Below, piece by piece: positions 8,573 through 18,287 of a DNA stretch of 64,000 nt (the stretch's first letter is position 1; every line of letters begins with the position of its first letter). Position numbers and translations under genes: made by a program. A model generated the notes under the pieces. The model had not been told where the DNA came from. It ran no database searches and saw nothing but the letters and a program-made list of their open reading frames with translations. The stretch comes from CF-46 sp963760735 (GTDB lineage Bacteria; Chloroflexota; Limnocylindria; Limnocylindrales; CSP1-4). The DNA is taken from positions 372,001 through 436,000 of the forward strand of contig CAVXEB010000001.1 in the NCBI GenBank assembly GCA_963760735.1. The letters run 5' to 3'.

Positions 8573-8852
8573 GCCCGCGACCGGCCCCGCTCCCGCGGGC
8601 GCCGACCCCGCGATCGATACGCTCAGCTTCGACGATGCGTTCGCCGAGCTGCGGGCGGTCGTTGCGGAGCTGGAGGCAGGCGGCCTGTCGCTGGAGGACA
8701 CGATCGCCCGGACGGAGCGGGCGGTCGCGCTCCAGCGCCATTGCGAGCGGCTGCTGGGGGAGGCGGAGCTCCGCGTCCAGCAGCTGATCAGCCGTCCCGG
8801 CGGCGGCCTCGATGTCCAGGACATCGCCGCCGACGACGCGACGGAGGGATAG
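8547..8852 (+). CDS. xseB: Exodeoxyribonuclease VII small subunit
   Basis: Small helical subunit that binds XseA and is needed for exonuclease VII activity. The conserved core is visible: LSFDDAFAELRAVVAELEAGGLSLEDTIA, then ERAVALQRHCERLLGEAELRVQQL. There are two ATGs in frame (8547 and 8562); either leaves a low-complexity N-terminal tail, giving 101 or 96 residues. It overlaps the small membrane ORF upstream. Placement next to xseA supports the call. Confidence 0.92.
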   Translation: MTTRPMTTEPATGPAPAGADPAIDTLSFDDAFAELRAVVAELEAGGLSLEDTIARTERAVALQRHCERLLGEAELRVQQLISRPGGGLDVQDIAADDATEG

Positions 8853-8858
8853 CCGACC

Positions 8859-9107
8859 CTACGATCGCCTCCGGAGTCCCCAGCCGAGGATCGCGATCAC
8901 GATGTAGCCGCCGGCGGCCAACAGGACGATCGGGCGCTGCTGGGTCACCCAGACGAGCTGGTTGCCGGCGGCGGTGAGGGTCTCGCAGCCGGGCGCGACC
9001 TCGACACTGCCGGCGCAGGCGGGAGCAGAGGTGAGCGTCGGCGTGACGAGCAGGACGACCCCGACGAGGACCGTCCAGAGCACGACGGCCGCGAGGGTGG
9101 GCCGCAC
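8859..9107 (-). CDS. Small two-pass membrane protein
   Basis: 82 residues from a GTG at 9107, three bases after the stop of the flavin oxidase on the same strand, so probably co-transcribed with it. Two hydrophobic segments (AAVVLWTVLVGVVLLVTPTL and IVLLAAGGYIVIAILGWGL) flank a loop with two Cys (APACAGSVEVAPGCETL) that could form a disulfide outside the cell. No family is recognised. The layout and gene junction are consistent with a real gene. Confidence 0.6.
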   Translation of the reverse strand: MRPTLAAVVLWTVLVGVVLLVTPTLTSAPACAGSVEVAPGCETLTAAGNQLVWVTQQRPIVLLAAGGYIVIAILGWGLRRRS

Positions 9108-9110
9108 GCC

Positions 9111-10466
9111 TCAGTCGGGCCGGATGTTGTGGTTGAACCGGAACACGTTGTCCGGATCGAACCGCCGTTTCACCGAGACGAGTCGCGCCCAGCGCTCGTC
9201 GCCGTACGCGGCTCGCACACGATCCGGTGTCTCGTCGATCGGGGCGTAGTTCACGTAGCCGCCGCCGTTCAGCGACGACGGCTCCAGCATCGCAGCCACC
9301 CGTCGGGCCCAGCCGATCCCGCTGTCGTCCTCGTCGGGTGACTCCCAGATCGCGAGCGCGCTCGCATTCCATGCCGCCGCCCGCTGGCCGAACGCCGATC
9401 CGCCCTCGGGCTCGACCCGAGCCGCGCCGACGATCCGCTCGAGCAGGATGAACGCCGCGCCGACCGCGTCGTCCGCCCCGACGGCCTCGACGAGCCGGAC
9501 GAACAGGTCGCGGTCCAGGGCCCGGAGGAAGTGTCCCTTCCAGTAGTGGCGGAGGCCGAACGGCAGGATCCCCGCGAGCGCCTGCAGGTCGAGATAGGTC
9601 GCGGGCCCGAGCTCGTCCTCGAGCACGGGCAGATCGCGCCGCAGGAGGTCGAGGATCGGCGCCGGGTCGGAGCCGTCGACGATCCCGAACAGGAACGTGA
9701 TCGCCGGATCGCCGGTGTCCTCGGTCCGGTGGAGCCCGAACGTCGGCATCCCGGCCGTCGGATGCGCGGCGACGAGCCGCTCGACGCGGTCGAACACCGC
9801 CTCGGCGGCATCGCCCGGATAGACGATCCTGCCGCCGGTCATCGGGGCGATCGGGGTGAGGCGGTAGGTGAACCGGGTGACGATCCCGAAGTTGCCGCCG
9901 CCGCCCCGCAATGCCCAGAGCAGCTCCGGGTCACCGGCCGGGCCTGCGATCACGATCGAGCCGTCGGCCGTGACGACCTCCGCCTCGACGAGGTTGTCGC
10001 AGGTCAGCCCGGCGACGGGCATGAGCCAGCCGATCCCGCCGCCGAGGGTGAGGCCGCCGATGCCCGTGTCGCCGAACGTTCCGCCGGGGACGGCCAGGTC
10101 GTGGGCGAACGCGGCGGCGTCGACGTCGTTCCAGATCGCTCCGCCACCGGCATGGGCGAGGCGTCGCGTGGGATCGATGACGACCTCACGCATCGGGGCC
10201 AGCGAGACCACGAGGGCGCCGTCGGGGAGGCTGTGGCCGGCGACGCTGTGCCCGCCGCCGCGGATCGCGATCGGCAGCCCGGCTGCCTGCGCCGCCCGGA
10301 CCGCCGCGACGACCTCGTCGGTCGTTGCACACGGAATGATCGCTGCCGGTCGCCGGTCGAGAAGCCCGTTGAACGAGATCCGGGCGTCGTCGTACCCGGG
10401 ATCGCCGGGCCGCAGCGCACCCGGGATCGCGATCGTGGCCACGGCGTCGCTGGGTTCGATCGACAT
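9111..10466 (-). CDS. FAD-linked oxidase, berberine-bridge-enzyme-like
   Basis: Flavoprotein oxidase of the VAO/BBE type; members oxidise sugars, alcohols or alkaloids with oxygen as acceptor. 451 residues from the ATG at 10466, chosen because AGGAGG lies just upstream. The FAD-binding domain shows IRGGGHSVAGHS; His73 is the expected covalent flavin site. The second (cysteinyl) attachment motif of bicovalent enzymes is replaced by DTGIGGLTLGGG, so single attachment is likely. RGGGGNFGIVT and the C-terminal BBE segment (YVNYAP, RYDPDNVF-like RRFDPDNVFRFNHNI) are present. Substrate unknown. It is divergent from dxs. Confidence 0.88.
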   Translation of the reverse strand: MSIEPSDAVATIAIPGALRPGDPGYDDARISFNGLLDRRPAAIIPCATTDEVVAAVRAAQAAGLPIAIRGGGHSVAGHSLPDGALVVSLAPMREVVIDPTRRLAHAGGGAIWNDVDAAAFAHDLAVPGGTFGDTGIGGLTLGGGIGWLMPVAGLTCDNLVEAEVVTADGSIVIAGPAGDPELLWALRGGGGNFGIVTRFTYRLTPIAPMTGGRIVYPGDAAEAVFDRVERLVAAHPTAGMPTFGLHRTEDTGDPAITFLFGIVDGSDPAPILDLLRRDLPVLEDELGPATYLDLQALAGILPFGLRHYWKGHFLRALDRDLFVRLVEAVGADDAVGAAFILLERIVGAARVEPEGGSAFGQRAAAWNASALAIWESPDEDDSGIGWARRVAAMLEPSSLNGGGYVNYAPIDETPDRVRAAYGDERWARLVSVKRRFDPDNVFRFNHNIRPD

Positions 10467-10666
10467 GGACTCCCTCCTCAGTGGACGATCCCACATCGCG
10501 TGGCAGGCCTCAAGGCCAATTCAGGGGGCCGAAACATGCGACCTCTAGCGAACACGTTTAGACTGTGGACCGTGATCCGTCGCATCTGGCGGCGCGAATC
10601 CGTCCGAAGCGCGACGATGCGCCGATCATCGGCCTACAGCGCTGCCGACCAGGAGCCAGCACCCCC

Positions 10667-12751
10667 GTGACCGACCCCCGCCCGATCCTGCCGACGCTGA
10701 GCGGTCCGGCCGACCTCCGCAACCTCACCCCGGCGGACCTCGACCGTCTCGCCGCCGAGATCCGCGAGACGATCATCTCGACCGTCGCCACGACCGGCGG
10801 CCACCTTGGCAGCAGTCTGGGCGTCGTCGAGCTGACGATCGCCCTGCATCGGCTCCTCGAGTCGCCACGCGACCGCATCGTCTGGGACACCGGCCACCAG
10901 GCCTACCCACACAAGCTCCTCACCGGTCGCTACGAGCGGTTCGGGACGCTCCGCCAGCTCGGCGGCGTCGGCGGGTTTCCGCGGCGCAGCGAGTCGGAGC
11001 ACGACGTGTTCGACGGCGGCCACGCCGGGACGGGCCTGTCGATCGGGCAGGGGCTTGCGGCGGCACGCGATCTCAAGGGCACGTCCGAGCGGATCGCGGT
11101 CGTCGTCGGCGATGCCGCGATCACGAGCGGCCTGAGCCTGGAGGCGCTCAACGACATCGGCCAGCGGAAGACCCAGCTCCTGATCGTGCTCAACGACAAC
11201 GAGATGTCGATCAGCCCGACCGTCGGCGGGCTGTCGACCTACCTCAGCCAGATCAAGCTGTCCGGAACCTGGCAGTCGAGCAAGACGAAGTACGACGAGC
11301 TGGTGGGCCGGATCCCGGGCGTCGGGCCGACGGTCCGCGAGCTCGGCCAGCGCTTCCGGGCGGGCGTCGTGAGTTTCGCCCAGCCCGGCCGGCTGTTCGA
11401 GGACCTCGGGATCATCTACATCGGGCTCGTCCCGGGTCACGACGTCCGGGCGCTGCTCTCCACGTTCCAGCAGGCCCTCGAGCTGCGGGGCCCGGTCATC
11501 GTCCACGTCCGGACCCAGAAGGGCCACGGGTTCCGCCCCGCCGAAGCCGACCAGGTCGGGTTCCACGGTGCGGCGCTGCCGCCGATGACGGTGCCCCCCG
11601 CGACCAACGGCAGCGGCAACGGAGCCGCGTCGAAGGCGCCCGCCGCCGGCGTCGTGGAGCCGGCCGCGGCGAGCCGGACGGCGGCGATGCCGACCAAATC
11701 GATGACCGACGACGCTGCCCCCGCATCGGCCGTCGTGCAGCCGCGGAAGCACCCGAACTACACGGCGGTCTTCGTGAAGGAGCTCGTCGCCCGCGCGAAG
11801 ATCGACGAGCGGATCGTCGCGATCACCGCCGGCATGCCGACCGGGACGGGCCTCTCGACGTTCCAGGCCGCGTATCCGACGCGCTTCATCGACGTCGGGA
11901 TCGCCGAGCAACACTCGGTTGCGCTCGCCACGGGCCTCGCGATGGGCGGGATGCGGCCGGTCGTCGCCCTGTATTCGACGTTCCTCCAGCGGGCGTTCGA
12001 TCAGACGGTTCACGACGTCTGCCAGAACGACCAGCCGGTCCTGATCGCGGTCGACCGGGCCGGGCTCGTCGGCGAGGACGGGACGAGCCACCAGGGAATG
12101 TTCACGCTGCCGGCGCAACGCCAGCTCCCGAACCTCGTGATCGCCAGCCCGAAGGACGAGCAGGAGCTGCGATCCCTCCTCGCGACGGCCCTCGGCCAGG
12201 ACCGGCCGTTCGCGCTCCACTATCCGCGGGACCCGGGCTTCGGGCTGCCTGCGGTCGATCCCGTGGCGATCGCCGTCGGGCGGGGCGAGGTCCTCCGCGA
12301 GGGCAGCGACATCCTGTTCGTCGGCTTCGGGCCGATCGTTGCCCGGGCGAACGAGGCGGCGTCGGCGCTCGCGATCGACGGCTGGTCGGTCGGGCTGATC
12401 AATGCCCGGTTCGCCAAGCCGCTCGACACCGAGCTGATCCTCGAGCACGCGCGTCGTGCGCGGCTCGTGGTCACGTTCGAGGAGAGCGTCGTGACCGGTG
12501 GGTTCGGGGCGGGCGTCCTCGAGGCGATCGAGATCGCCAGGCTGACCGATCCCGCGCTGCGGGATGTCCCCGTCCGGATCCTCGGGATCCCCAGTGAAGG
12601 ATTCGTCGACCACGGCTCGGTGGCCGACCTCCGCCGGGTCCTGCGTCTCGATGCCGCCGGCCTCGCGGGCCAGGTCCGCGAGACGATCAGCACGCTCGGC
12701 CTGCAGCCAGCCGGGCGGCTGGCTGCCGAGACCTCGCCCGCCCGCGCGTAG
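10667..12751 (+). CDS. dxs: 1-deoxy-D-xylulose-5-phosphate synthase
   Basis: First enzyme of the MEP isoprenoid pathway: pyruvate plus glyceraldehyde 3-phosphate to DXP, using thiamine diphosphate. 694 residues from the GTG at 10667 (AGGAG 11 bases upstream). ThDP-binding region VVVGDAAITSGLSLEALNDI, early motif TTGGHLGSSLG, and the catalytic Glu in DVGIAEQHSVALATGLA are present. Compared with about 620 residues in E. coli there is an Ala/Pro/Thr-rich insertion of some 50 residues (nucleotides about 11590-11740) between the first and second domains. ispH at 25.7 kb belongs to the same pathway. Confidence 0.96.
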   Translation: MTDPRPILPTLSGPADLRNLTPADLDRLAAEIRETIISTVATTGGHLGSSLGVVELTIALHRLLESPRDRIVWDTGHQAYPHKLLTGRYERFGTLRQLGGVGGFPRRSESEHDVFDGGHAGTGLSIGQGLAAARDLKGTSERIAVVVGDAAITSGLSLEALNDIGQRKTQLLIVLNDNEMSISPTVGGLSTYLSQIKLSGTWQSSKTKYDELVGRIPGVGPTVRELGQRFRAGVVSFAQPGRLFEDLGIIYIGLVPGHDVRALLSTFQQALELRGPVIVHVRTQKGHGFRPAEADQVGFHGAALPPMTVPPATNGSGNGAASKAPAAGVVEPAAASRTAAMPTKSMTDDAAPASAVVQPRKHPNYTAVFVKELVARAKIDERIVAITAGMPTGTGLSTFQAAYPTRFIDVGIAEQHSVALATGLAMGGMRPVVALYSTFLQRAFDQTVHDVCQNDQPVLIAVDRAGLVGEDGTSHQGMFTLPAQRQLPNLVIASPKDEQELRSLLATALGQDRPFALHYPRDPGFGLPAVDPVAIAVGRGEVLREGSDILFVGFGPIVARANEAASALAIDGWSVGLINARFAKPLDTELILEHARRARLVVTFEESVVTGGFGAGVLEAIEIARLTDPALRDVPVRILGIPSEGFVDHGSVADLRRVLRLDAAGLAGQVRETISTLGLQPAGRLAAETSPARA

Positions 12752-12832
12752 CGCCGGCCTCGCCGGGAGCGCGTCGGCCGAGTAGGATCGCGCCCATCGC
12801 GGCGGCACGCCGCCGGCGGAACGCCATCAGGA

Positions 12833-14773
12833 GTGGTCGTGGAAGTGGCGGCGTCCGGATCGGACCGCGGGGCGACGCGTTTCGAGGCGGTCGCGACCCT
12901 CCTGGCCGCCTGGATCCTCGGGGGCGTCTACCTCGTCGGTTGGGCCTTGACCTCCGGCCAGGCCGACAGCGCGACCTTCTCGCCGTTCCACCTCCCTGCA
13001 TACCTGGGGCTGATCGCCCTGGTGGTCGTCGTCGCCGAGCAATTCTTCGACCGGTCGGCTCGCGGCGGAGTCCGCGATCGACTCCGGTCTGCGTGGTCCG
13101 GTTGGGGCGTCGGCGAGCGGATGATCGTCGTCGGGACGCTGGCGATCCTCGCCTACGTGGTCGTCGATCTTCTCTGGACCCAGCTCTTCGATATCGGCAC
13201 GGGCGTGGAAGGCCGTCAGGCTCCATCACGACTGCTCCTCCTGGTCGGGCTCGGGCTGGTCGCGGCGAACTGGCTCGTCGCCGCGCCGGCCACCGGTCGC
13301 CCGGTCGGATGGCTTGGTGTGGTCGGGCTCACGACCCTCCTTGCCCTCGGATTCTTCTGGCTGGGGGACTGGCATCCCGTGTTCAACCCGGTGGCGGGCC
13401 GGATCGACCCCCGCGGCGAACTCACATCCGAGGTCTGGACCATGGCGCCGGACGGCAGCACGCAGACGCGGGTGGTGGAGGCCGCCGGGTTCGAGGCGAC
13501 CCAGCCGGCCTGGTCGCCGGATGGCGGCCGGATCGTCTACGTTGCCTGGAGGGACCGGCCCGACGGCTCCCTCGGGGCCGACCTCTGGACGGTTGGCTCC
13601 GACGGGAGCGATGCGCGACAGCTCACGGACGATCCGGAGTGGGATTGGATCCCCGCCTGGTCGCCGGACGGCCAATGGATCGCGTTCACCTCTCGCGAGG
13701 CGGCGAAGGCGCCGTCGCCCACGACGCCGGCCAGGCCCGAGGCCGGAGGCGAGCGCGGCTTCGTCGCGCCGGACTCGAATGCCTGGGACATCTACCTGAT
13801 CCATCCCGATGGAAGCGATCGGCACCGCCTGACGAATGCCGGCGACAGCGGCGCCCCGACCTGGTCGCCGGACGGCGCCCACCTGGCGTACCACGGGAAC
13901 CGCGACGGGAACCTTCAGCTGTTCATCGCGAATGCCGACGGCAGCGGCGAAGTCCAGGTCACGACCGATGCGTCGAGCCACTGGTCCCCGGTCTGGTCTC
14001 CGGACGGTGCGCAGCTGGTCTACGTCGGTGATGCCTCTGGCAACGACGACGTCTGGCGGATCGGCATCGACGGCCAGGGTGCCACCAACCTCACGAACAA
14101 CTCGGCCGCGGACCAGGTCCCGTACTGGTCCCCCGACGGATCGCGCATCGCCTTCGAATCTGATCGGACAGGCGATCCGGAGATCTGGTCGATCGCCACC
14201 GATGGCTCCGATCCGCGAGACCTGTCGCGGAGTCCCGACTCCAACGACGGACGCTGGAGCGTGACCTGGTCGACCAACGGCGCGCGTCTGGCGTATGCCC
14301 GCTCGCCGCTCGCGGGGGTCGAGAATCCGCCCACCGTTCGGGAGGATCTGGGGTTCGCCGGGATCGCGCTCCTGGCACTCATCCTTGCCCTGGTCATGGT
14401 CGCCATCGACGGCGTCGGGGGCCTGCCCCGCGGTGGCGTGACGGTCGTCGTCGCCGTCGCGACCCTGATGGTCGTCGCCGTCTCGGGTGGGTGGCGGTTC
14501 CTGCCGGCGGCCGTTCTTGTCGGGATCCTCGGTGACGTCATCGCGAGCCGGCCTGCCGGTCGCGGGCGGCGAATTGCCCTTGCGTCGCTCGTTCCGTCTG
14601 CCTTTGTCGCGCTGTACTTCGTGACGATCGCGTTGACGGGCGGGCTTGCGTGGTCGATGACCCTCGCAGTTGGTGCGATCGTCGGATCAGCGCTGATCGG
14701 CGCCGGGGTCGCGCTGTTGACGTCTCGATGGTCGCCGGCCCAGCCACCCGCCGGAGGCGTGTCGGGCGTCTGA
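12833..14773 (+). CDS. Membrane protein with internal TolB-like WD40/PD40 beta-propeller
   Basis: About 646 residues; GTG at 12833 or, better spaced from AGGAG, GTG at 12839. Residues 1-185 carry about four membrane helices. Residues about 200-490 hold at least six PD40 units, each with the signature WSPDG followed by a strand such as RIVYVAW or RIAFES. Residues about 500-640 carry about five more helices. The propeller therefore sits on one face of the membrane between two membrane domains, probably outside. TolB-type propellers bind proteins or peptides; no enzyme motif is seen, so function is unknown. Confidence 0.8.
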   Translation: MVVEVAASGSDRGATRFEAVATLLAAWILGGVYLVGWALTSGQADSATFSPFHLPAYLGLIALVVVVAEQFFDRSARGGVRDRLRSAWSGWGVGERMIVVGTLAILAYVVVDLLWTQLFDIGTGVEGRQAPSRLLLLVGLGLVAANWLVAAPATGRPVGWLGVVGLTTLLALGFFWLGDWHPVFNPVAGRIDPRGELTSEVWTMAPDGSTQTRVVEAAGFEATQPAWSPDGGRIVYVAWRDRPDGSLGADLWTVGSDGSDARQLTDDPEWDWIPAWSPDGQWIAFTSREAAKAPSPTTPARPEAGGERGFVAPDSNAWDIYLIHPDGSDRHRLTNAGDSGAPTWSPDGAHLAYHGNRDGNLQLFIANADGSGEVQVTTDASSHWSPVWSPDGAQLVYVGDASGNDDVWRIGIDGQGATNLTNNSAADQVPYWSPDGSRIAFESDRTGDPEIWSIATDGSDPRDLSRSPDSNDGRWSVTWSTNGARLAYARSPLAGVENPPTVREDLGFAGIALLALILALVMVAIDGVGGLPRGGVTVVVAVATLMVVAVSGGWRFLPAAVLVGILGDVIASRPAGRGRRIALASLVPSAFVALYFVTIALTGGLAWSMTLAVGAIVGSALIGAGVALLTSRWSPAQPPAGGVSGV

Positions 14774-14833
14774 ACCGAGGCCGGGCCATGGGTCGGTGAG
14801 CCGCGGCGAAGGCGGCTGTGCCACGATAGCCGG

Positions 14834-15653
14834 GTGACCCCCGCCACCGAGCGTCGCCCCCGTCAGCGTCTGGACCAGCTCGTCGTGGACCGCGGCCTCG
14901 CCGAGTCGCGAGCGCGTGCCCAGGCGCTGATCCTGGCCGGGCAGGTCCGCGTCGGAACGGGCGACGCCGGCCGGCTCGACCGGAAGGCCGGCGACCTGGT
15001 CGAGCCCGACATCCCGATCGAGGTCGTCGAGCGCGACCCCTACGTCAGCCGGGGAGGGCACAAGCTGGCAGCCGCCCTCGATGCCTTCGAGATCGATCCG
15101 GCCGGGTTCGTCTGCCTCGATGCCGGCGCCTCGACGGGCGGCTTCACCGACGTCCTGCTGCAGCGCGGCGCCGCCCGGGTCCACGCCGTGGACGTGGGTC
15201 GCGGCCAGCTCGCGGACCGGATCGCCCGCGACCCGCGCGTCGTCGTCCACGATCGGACGAACGCCCGCTCGCTGACACCAGAGACGCTCGCCGAGCCGGT
15301 GGATCTCGCCGTCGTCGATGTCTCGTTCATCTCGCTCGGGCTCGTCCTCGGGCCGATCGCCTCGACGCTCCGCGCCGGGCCACCGTCGGCGCCGATCGTC
15401 GCCCTCGTCAAGCCGCAGTTCGAGGTCGGCAAGGGCGGCACCGACCACGGCGTCGTCCGCGACCCGGCGAGCGCACCGCGCGGTCCTCGAGCGGGTCGTC
15501 GCGGCGGCGCGCGATCTTCGCCTGGGAGCCCGCGATGTGATCGCGTCGCCGATCCTCGGTCCGCAGGGGAACCGCGAGTTCCTCCTGTACCTGGCGGGTG
15601 GACCTGTCTGTGCCGACATCGGGGTCCGGATCGCGACGGTCACCGGCGGATGA
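14834..15653 (+). pseudogene. tlyA: TlyA-type rRNA 2'-O-methyltransferase, frameshifted
   Basis: S4-domain RNA methyltransferase/hemolysin A family; TlyA methylates 16S and 23S rRNA riboses. From the GTG at 14834: S4 domain (RLDQLVVDRGLAESRARAQALILAGQVRV in parts), linker YVSRGGHKL, SAM-binding FVCLDAGASTGGFTDVLLQ and catalytic VKPQFEVGKG. After RDPA at about base 15470 the reading moves one frame over and ends properly with HRAVLERVV, ASPILGPQGNREFLLYL and the stop at 15653. Deleting one base (the A at 15470 fits) restores a full-length protein. The true stop overlaps the nadK ATG, supporting one ancestral gene. Confidence 0.88.
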
Positions 15654-16495
15654 GCGTCAAGCGGATCGGCTTCGCCTACAACCCGACGAACGACGCCGCG
15701 ACCGACCTGAGCGACCGCGCAGGCGGCTGGTGCAGGATGCACGGGATCGACCAGTGGGCGGCCCCCGCGCAGGACTTCGACACGCTCTGCCGCGAGCTCG
15801 CCACGACCGACATCCTCGTCGTCCTGGGTGGCGACGGCACCATGCTCCGGGCCGCGCGAGCCGTGATCCAGGTCGACGTGCCCCTGCTCGGGATGAACCT
15901 CGGCAAGATCGGCTTCCTCTCGAAGGTCGAGGCGAACGATCTGGAGGCCGTGCTCGCCAAGCTCGTTGGCGGCGAGTTCACGATCGACGAGCGGATGGCG
16001 CTGGAGGCCCGGATCCTGCCGGAAGGCCGGCCGGAGGATGCCGCGATCCACCACGCCCTCAACGACGTCGTCGTCGCCCGTGGGGCGCTCGCCCGTGTCG
16101 TTCGCCTGGACGTCGCGATCGGCCCGAGCCATCTCGCGACGTTCATCTCGGACGGCCTCGTCGTCTCGAGCCCGACCGGCTCGACCGGCTACTCGTTCAG
16201 CGCCGGCGGCCCGATCGTCGCCCCGGACAGCCGCAACCTCATCGTCACGCCGATCGCGGGCTACCTCTCGGCCATCCGGTCGGTCGTCGTCGGGCCGGAC
16301 CAGATCGTCCGGACGCGGATCGTCGACGCAACCGAGGCGATCGTCTCGATCGACGGTCGCGACGACATGTCGATCGCCGTGGGCGACGTCGTCGAGGTCC
16401 GGGCGCTGACCCGCCCGGTCCGGCTGGTCGAGCCCGCCGGCAGCCAGCCGTTCTGGGACCTCTTCCGCCGGAAGGTGGAGCTCCTGCCGTCATGA
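15650..16495 (+). CDS. nadK: NAD kinase
   Basis: Phosphorylates NAD to NADP using ATP or polyphosphate. 281 residues from the ATG at 15650, which overlaps the tlyA stop as ATGA. The diagnostic VVLGGDGTMLRAAR (GGDGT, with the catalytic Asp) is followed by GMNLGKIGFLSKVE, ALNDVVVARG and SDGLVVSSPTGSTGYSFSAGGPIV, all NAD kinase signatures. The frame is continuous with the shifted first part of tlyA, so a naive call would wrongly fuse the two into one protein of 553 residues. Confidence 0.96.
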   Translation: MSVKRIGFAYNPTNDAATDLSDRAGGWCRMHGIDQWAAPAQDFDTLCRELATTDILVVLGGDGTMLRAARAVIQVDVPLLGMNLGKIGFLSKVEANDLEAVLAKLVGGEFTIDERMALEARILPEGRPEDAAIHHALNDVVVARGALARVVRLDVAIGPSHLATFISDGLVVSSPTGSTGYSFSAGGPIVAPDSRNLIVTPIAGYLSAIRSVVVGPDQIVRTRIVDATEAIVSIDGRDDMSIAVGDVVEVRALTRPVRLVEPAGSQPFWDLFRRKVELLPS

Positions 16496-16514
16496 GGCGC
16501 GACGGCGTGGCGCG

Positions 16515-18278
16515 ATGACCACGACCCGGGAGGCCGTCGGCGTGTTCGAGACCGCCGTGCTCGAGGCGCGCCGCGATGCGGGCCGGCTGCTCGAGCTCAC
16601 GGTCGCGGACCTGGCCCTGATCGACCGGCTCCGCCTCGAGCTCGCGCCGGGCCTCAACGTCTTCACCGGGGAGACCGGCGCCGGCAAGAGCCTCTTGATC
16701 GATGCGCTGGGGCTGGCCACCGGCACGCGCGCGGACACGACCCTCGTCCGGCACGGCGCCGATGCCGCGCGCGTCACGGCGCTGTTCGACCGGATCCCGG
16801 AGCCCCTGATCGCGACCCGCGAGGTGTCGGCCGCCGGCCGTTCGACGGCGCGGCTCGACGACGAGCCGGTGACCGCGGCGCGTCTGGCAGAGGTCGCCGG
16901 TGCGCTCGTCGAGATCCACGGGCAGCACGACCAGCAGCGGCTGCTCGACGAACGCTGGCAACGCGACCTGCTCGACGCCTTCGGTGGCCACGAGCCCCTC
17001 CGCGCGGCGACGGCCGCGGCGGTCGACCGGTGGCGGGAGAACCGGACCCTCCTCTCGACGCTCGAGCTCGACCCGCGCGAGCTGGCCCGCCGGCTCGAGC
17101 TGGCGGAGCACGAGGCGAACGAGATCGCGGCGGCCCGCCTCGAGCCCGGCGAGGCCGAGGCCATCCGGAGCCGGCTCGACGCGGCCCAGCACGGCGAGGC
17201 GATCGCACGCGGCGGCGCCGCCCTCGGAGAGGCGCTGACGGGCGACGACGGCAGCGCCCGGGAGCGAGTCGCGGTCGGGCTGCGCGAGGCTCGCAACCTC
17301 GCCCGACTGGATTCGCGCTTCGAGGTGCTCGCCGACCGTCTCGCCGGCGCCGAGGCCGAGCTGGAGGATGTCGCGGCGACGGCCCGGGAGCTGTCCGAGT
17401 CGATCGACCACGATCCGGCCGAGCTCGCCCGCCTCACGGAGCGGCTCTCGACGATCTACGCGCTCGAGCGGCGATACGGCGACGACGAGGCGGCCGTGAT
17501 CGCGCACGGAGAGCGGGCCGCCGGGGAGGCGGAGCGGCTGCGCGGCGTCGACGAGGAGCGCTCGCGGCGGGACGCCGACGACGCACACCTGCTGGAGCGG
17601 GTCGCTGCGGCCGCAGCCGACCTGTCGGCGGCCCGGGCGACGGCCGCGACGCTGCTCGGGACGGCGATCGACGCGGTCCTCGTCGAGCTCGGGTTCCCGG
17701 CCGGCGTCTTCGAGGTCGGGCTCGGTCGCCGTCCGGCCGACGACGACGAGCCGGCGGTCGAGGTCGACGGCGACGCCCTCGCGTTCGATGCCACGGGGAT
17801 CGACCAGGTCGTGTTCCGTCTGGCTCCGAACCCGGGCGAACCGGCGCGGCCGCTCGCCCGGATCGCGTCCGGCGGCGAGCTCAGCCGCGTGGCCCTTGCA
17901 ATTCGCCAGATCCTCGCCGAGGCCGACGACACGCCGACCCTCGTGTTCGACGAGATCGACACCGGGATCGGCGGCCGGAGCGCCGACCCGATCGGACGCA
18001 GTCTCTGGGCGCTGGCCCGTCGCCACCAGGTCCTGTGCGTCACCCACCTGCCCCAGATCGCCGCCCATGCCGATGCCCACTTCCAGATCGCGAAGCGCGA
18101 ACGCGACGGCCGGACCGTGACCGTGGTCGACGCGCTCGACCGCGAGGGGCGGATCGTCGAGCTCGGCGCGATGCTCGCCGGCGGTGAGGCGGGCGCCGGC
18201 ACGACCGCCCTCGCGTCGGCTCGCGAGCTGCTCGATCGGGCCGAGGCATGGCAGGCGAGCTCGCCGGGCTCGAGCTGA
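16515..18278 (+). CDS. recN: DNA repair protein RecN
   Basis: SMC-like ATPase that acts early in double-strand-break repair. 587 residues. Walker A is GETGAGKS in the N-terminal head (LNVFTGETGAGKSLLIDAL), followed by LVEIHGQHDQQRLL, a long Ala/Glu/Arg-rich coiled coil (about 165-385), the ABC signature ASGGELSRVALAI, and Walker B TLVFDEIDTGIGG with the switch His in CVTHLPQIAAHAD. The start at 16515 adds about 25 residues before the head domain; a later start is possible. It sits in the common tlyA-nadK-recN order. Confidence 0.96.
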   Translation: MTTTREAVGVFETAVLEARRDAGRLLELTVADLALIDRLRLELAPGLNVFTGETGAGKSLLIDALGLATGTRADTTLVRHGADAARVTALFDRIPEPLIATREVSAAGRSTARLDDEPVTAARLAEVAGALVEIHGQHDQQRLLDERWQRDLLDAFGGHEPLRAATAAAVDRWRENRTLLSTLELDPRELARRLELAEHEANEIAAARLEPGEAEAIRSRLDAAQHGEAIARGGAALGEALTGDDGSARERVAVGLREARNLARLDSRFEVLADRLAGAEAELEDVAATARELSESIDHDPAELARLTERLSTIYALERRYGDDEAAVIAHGERAAGEAERLRGVDEERSRRDADDAHLLERVAAAAADLSAARATAATLLGTAIDAVLVELGFPAGVFEVGLGRRPADDDEPAVEVDGDALAFDATGIDQVVFRLAPNPGEPARPLARIASGGELSRVALAIRQILAEADDTPTLVFDEIDTGIGGRSADPIGRSLWALARRHQVLCVTHLPQIAAHADAHFQIAKRERDGRTVTVVDALDREGRIVELGAMLAGGEAGAGTTALASARELLDRAEAWQASSPGSS

Positions 18279-18287
18279 GCGACTCGG

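Noticed and set aside
9111..10466. Bicovalent flavin attachment in the oxidase, using the Cys in LTCDNLV
   Set aside because: That Cys is too far downstream. The residue at the known cysteinyl site lies in DTGIGGLTLGGG, which has no Cys.
14834..16495. Single TlyA-NadK fusion protein
   Set aside because: The joined frame is only open because tlyA is shifted. The true tlyA end and the ATGA overlap with nadK are both visible in the neighbouring frame.
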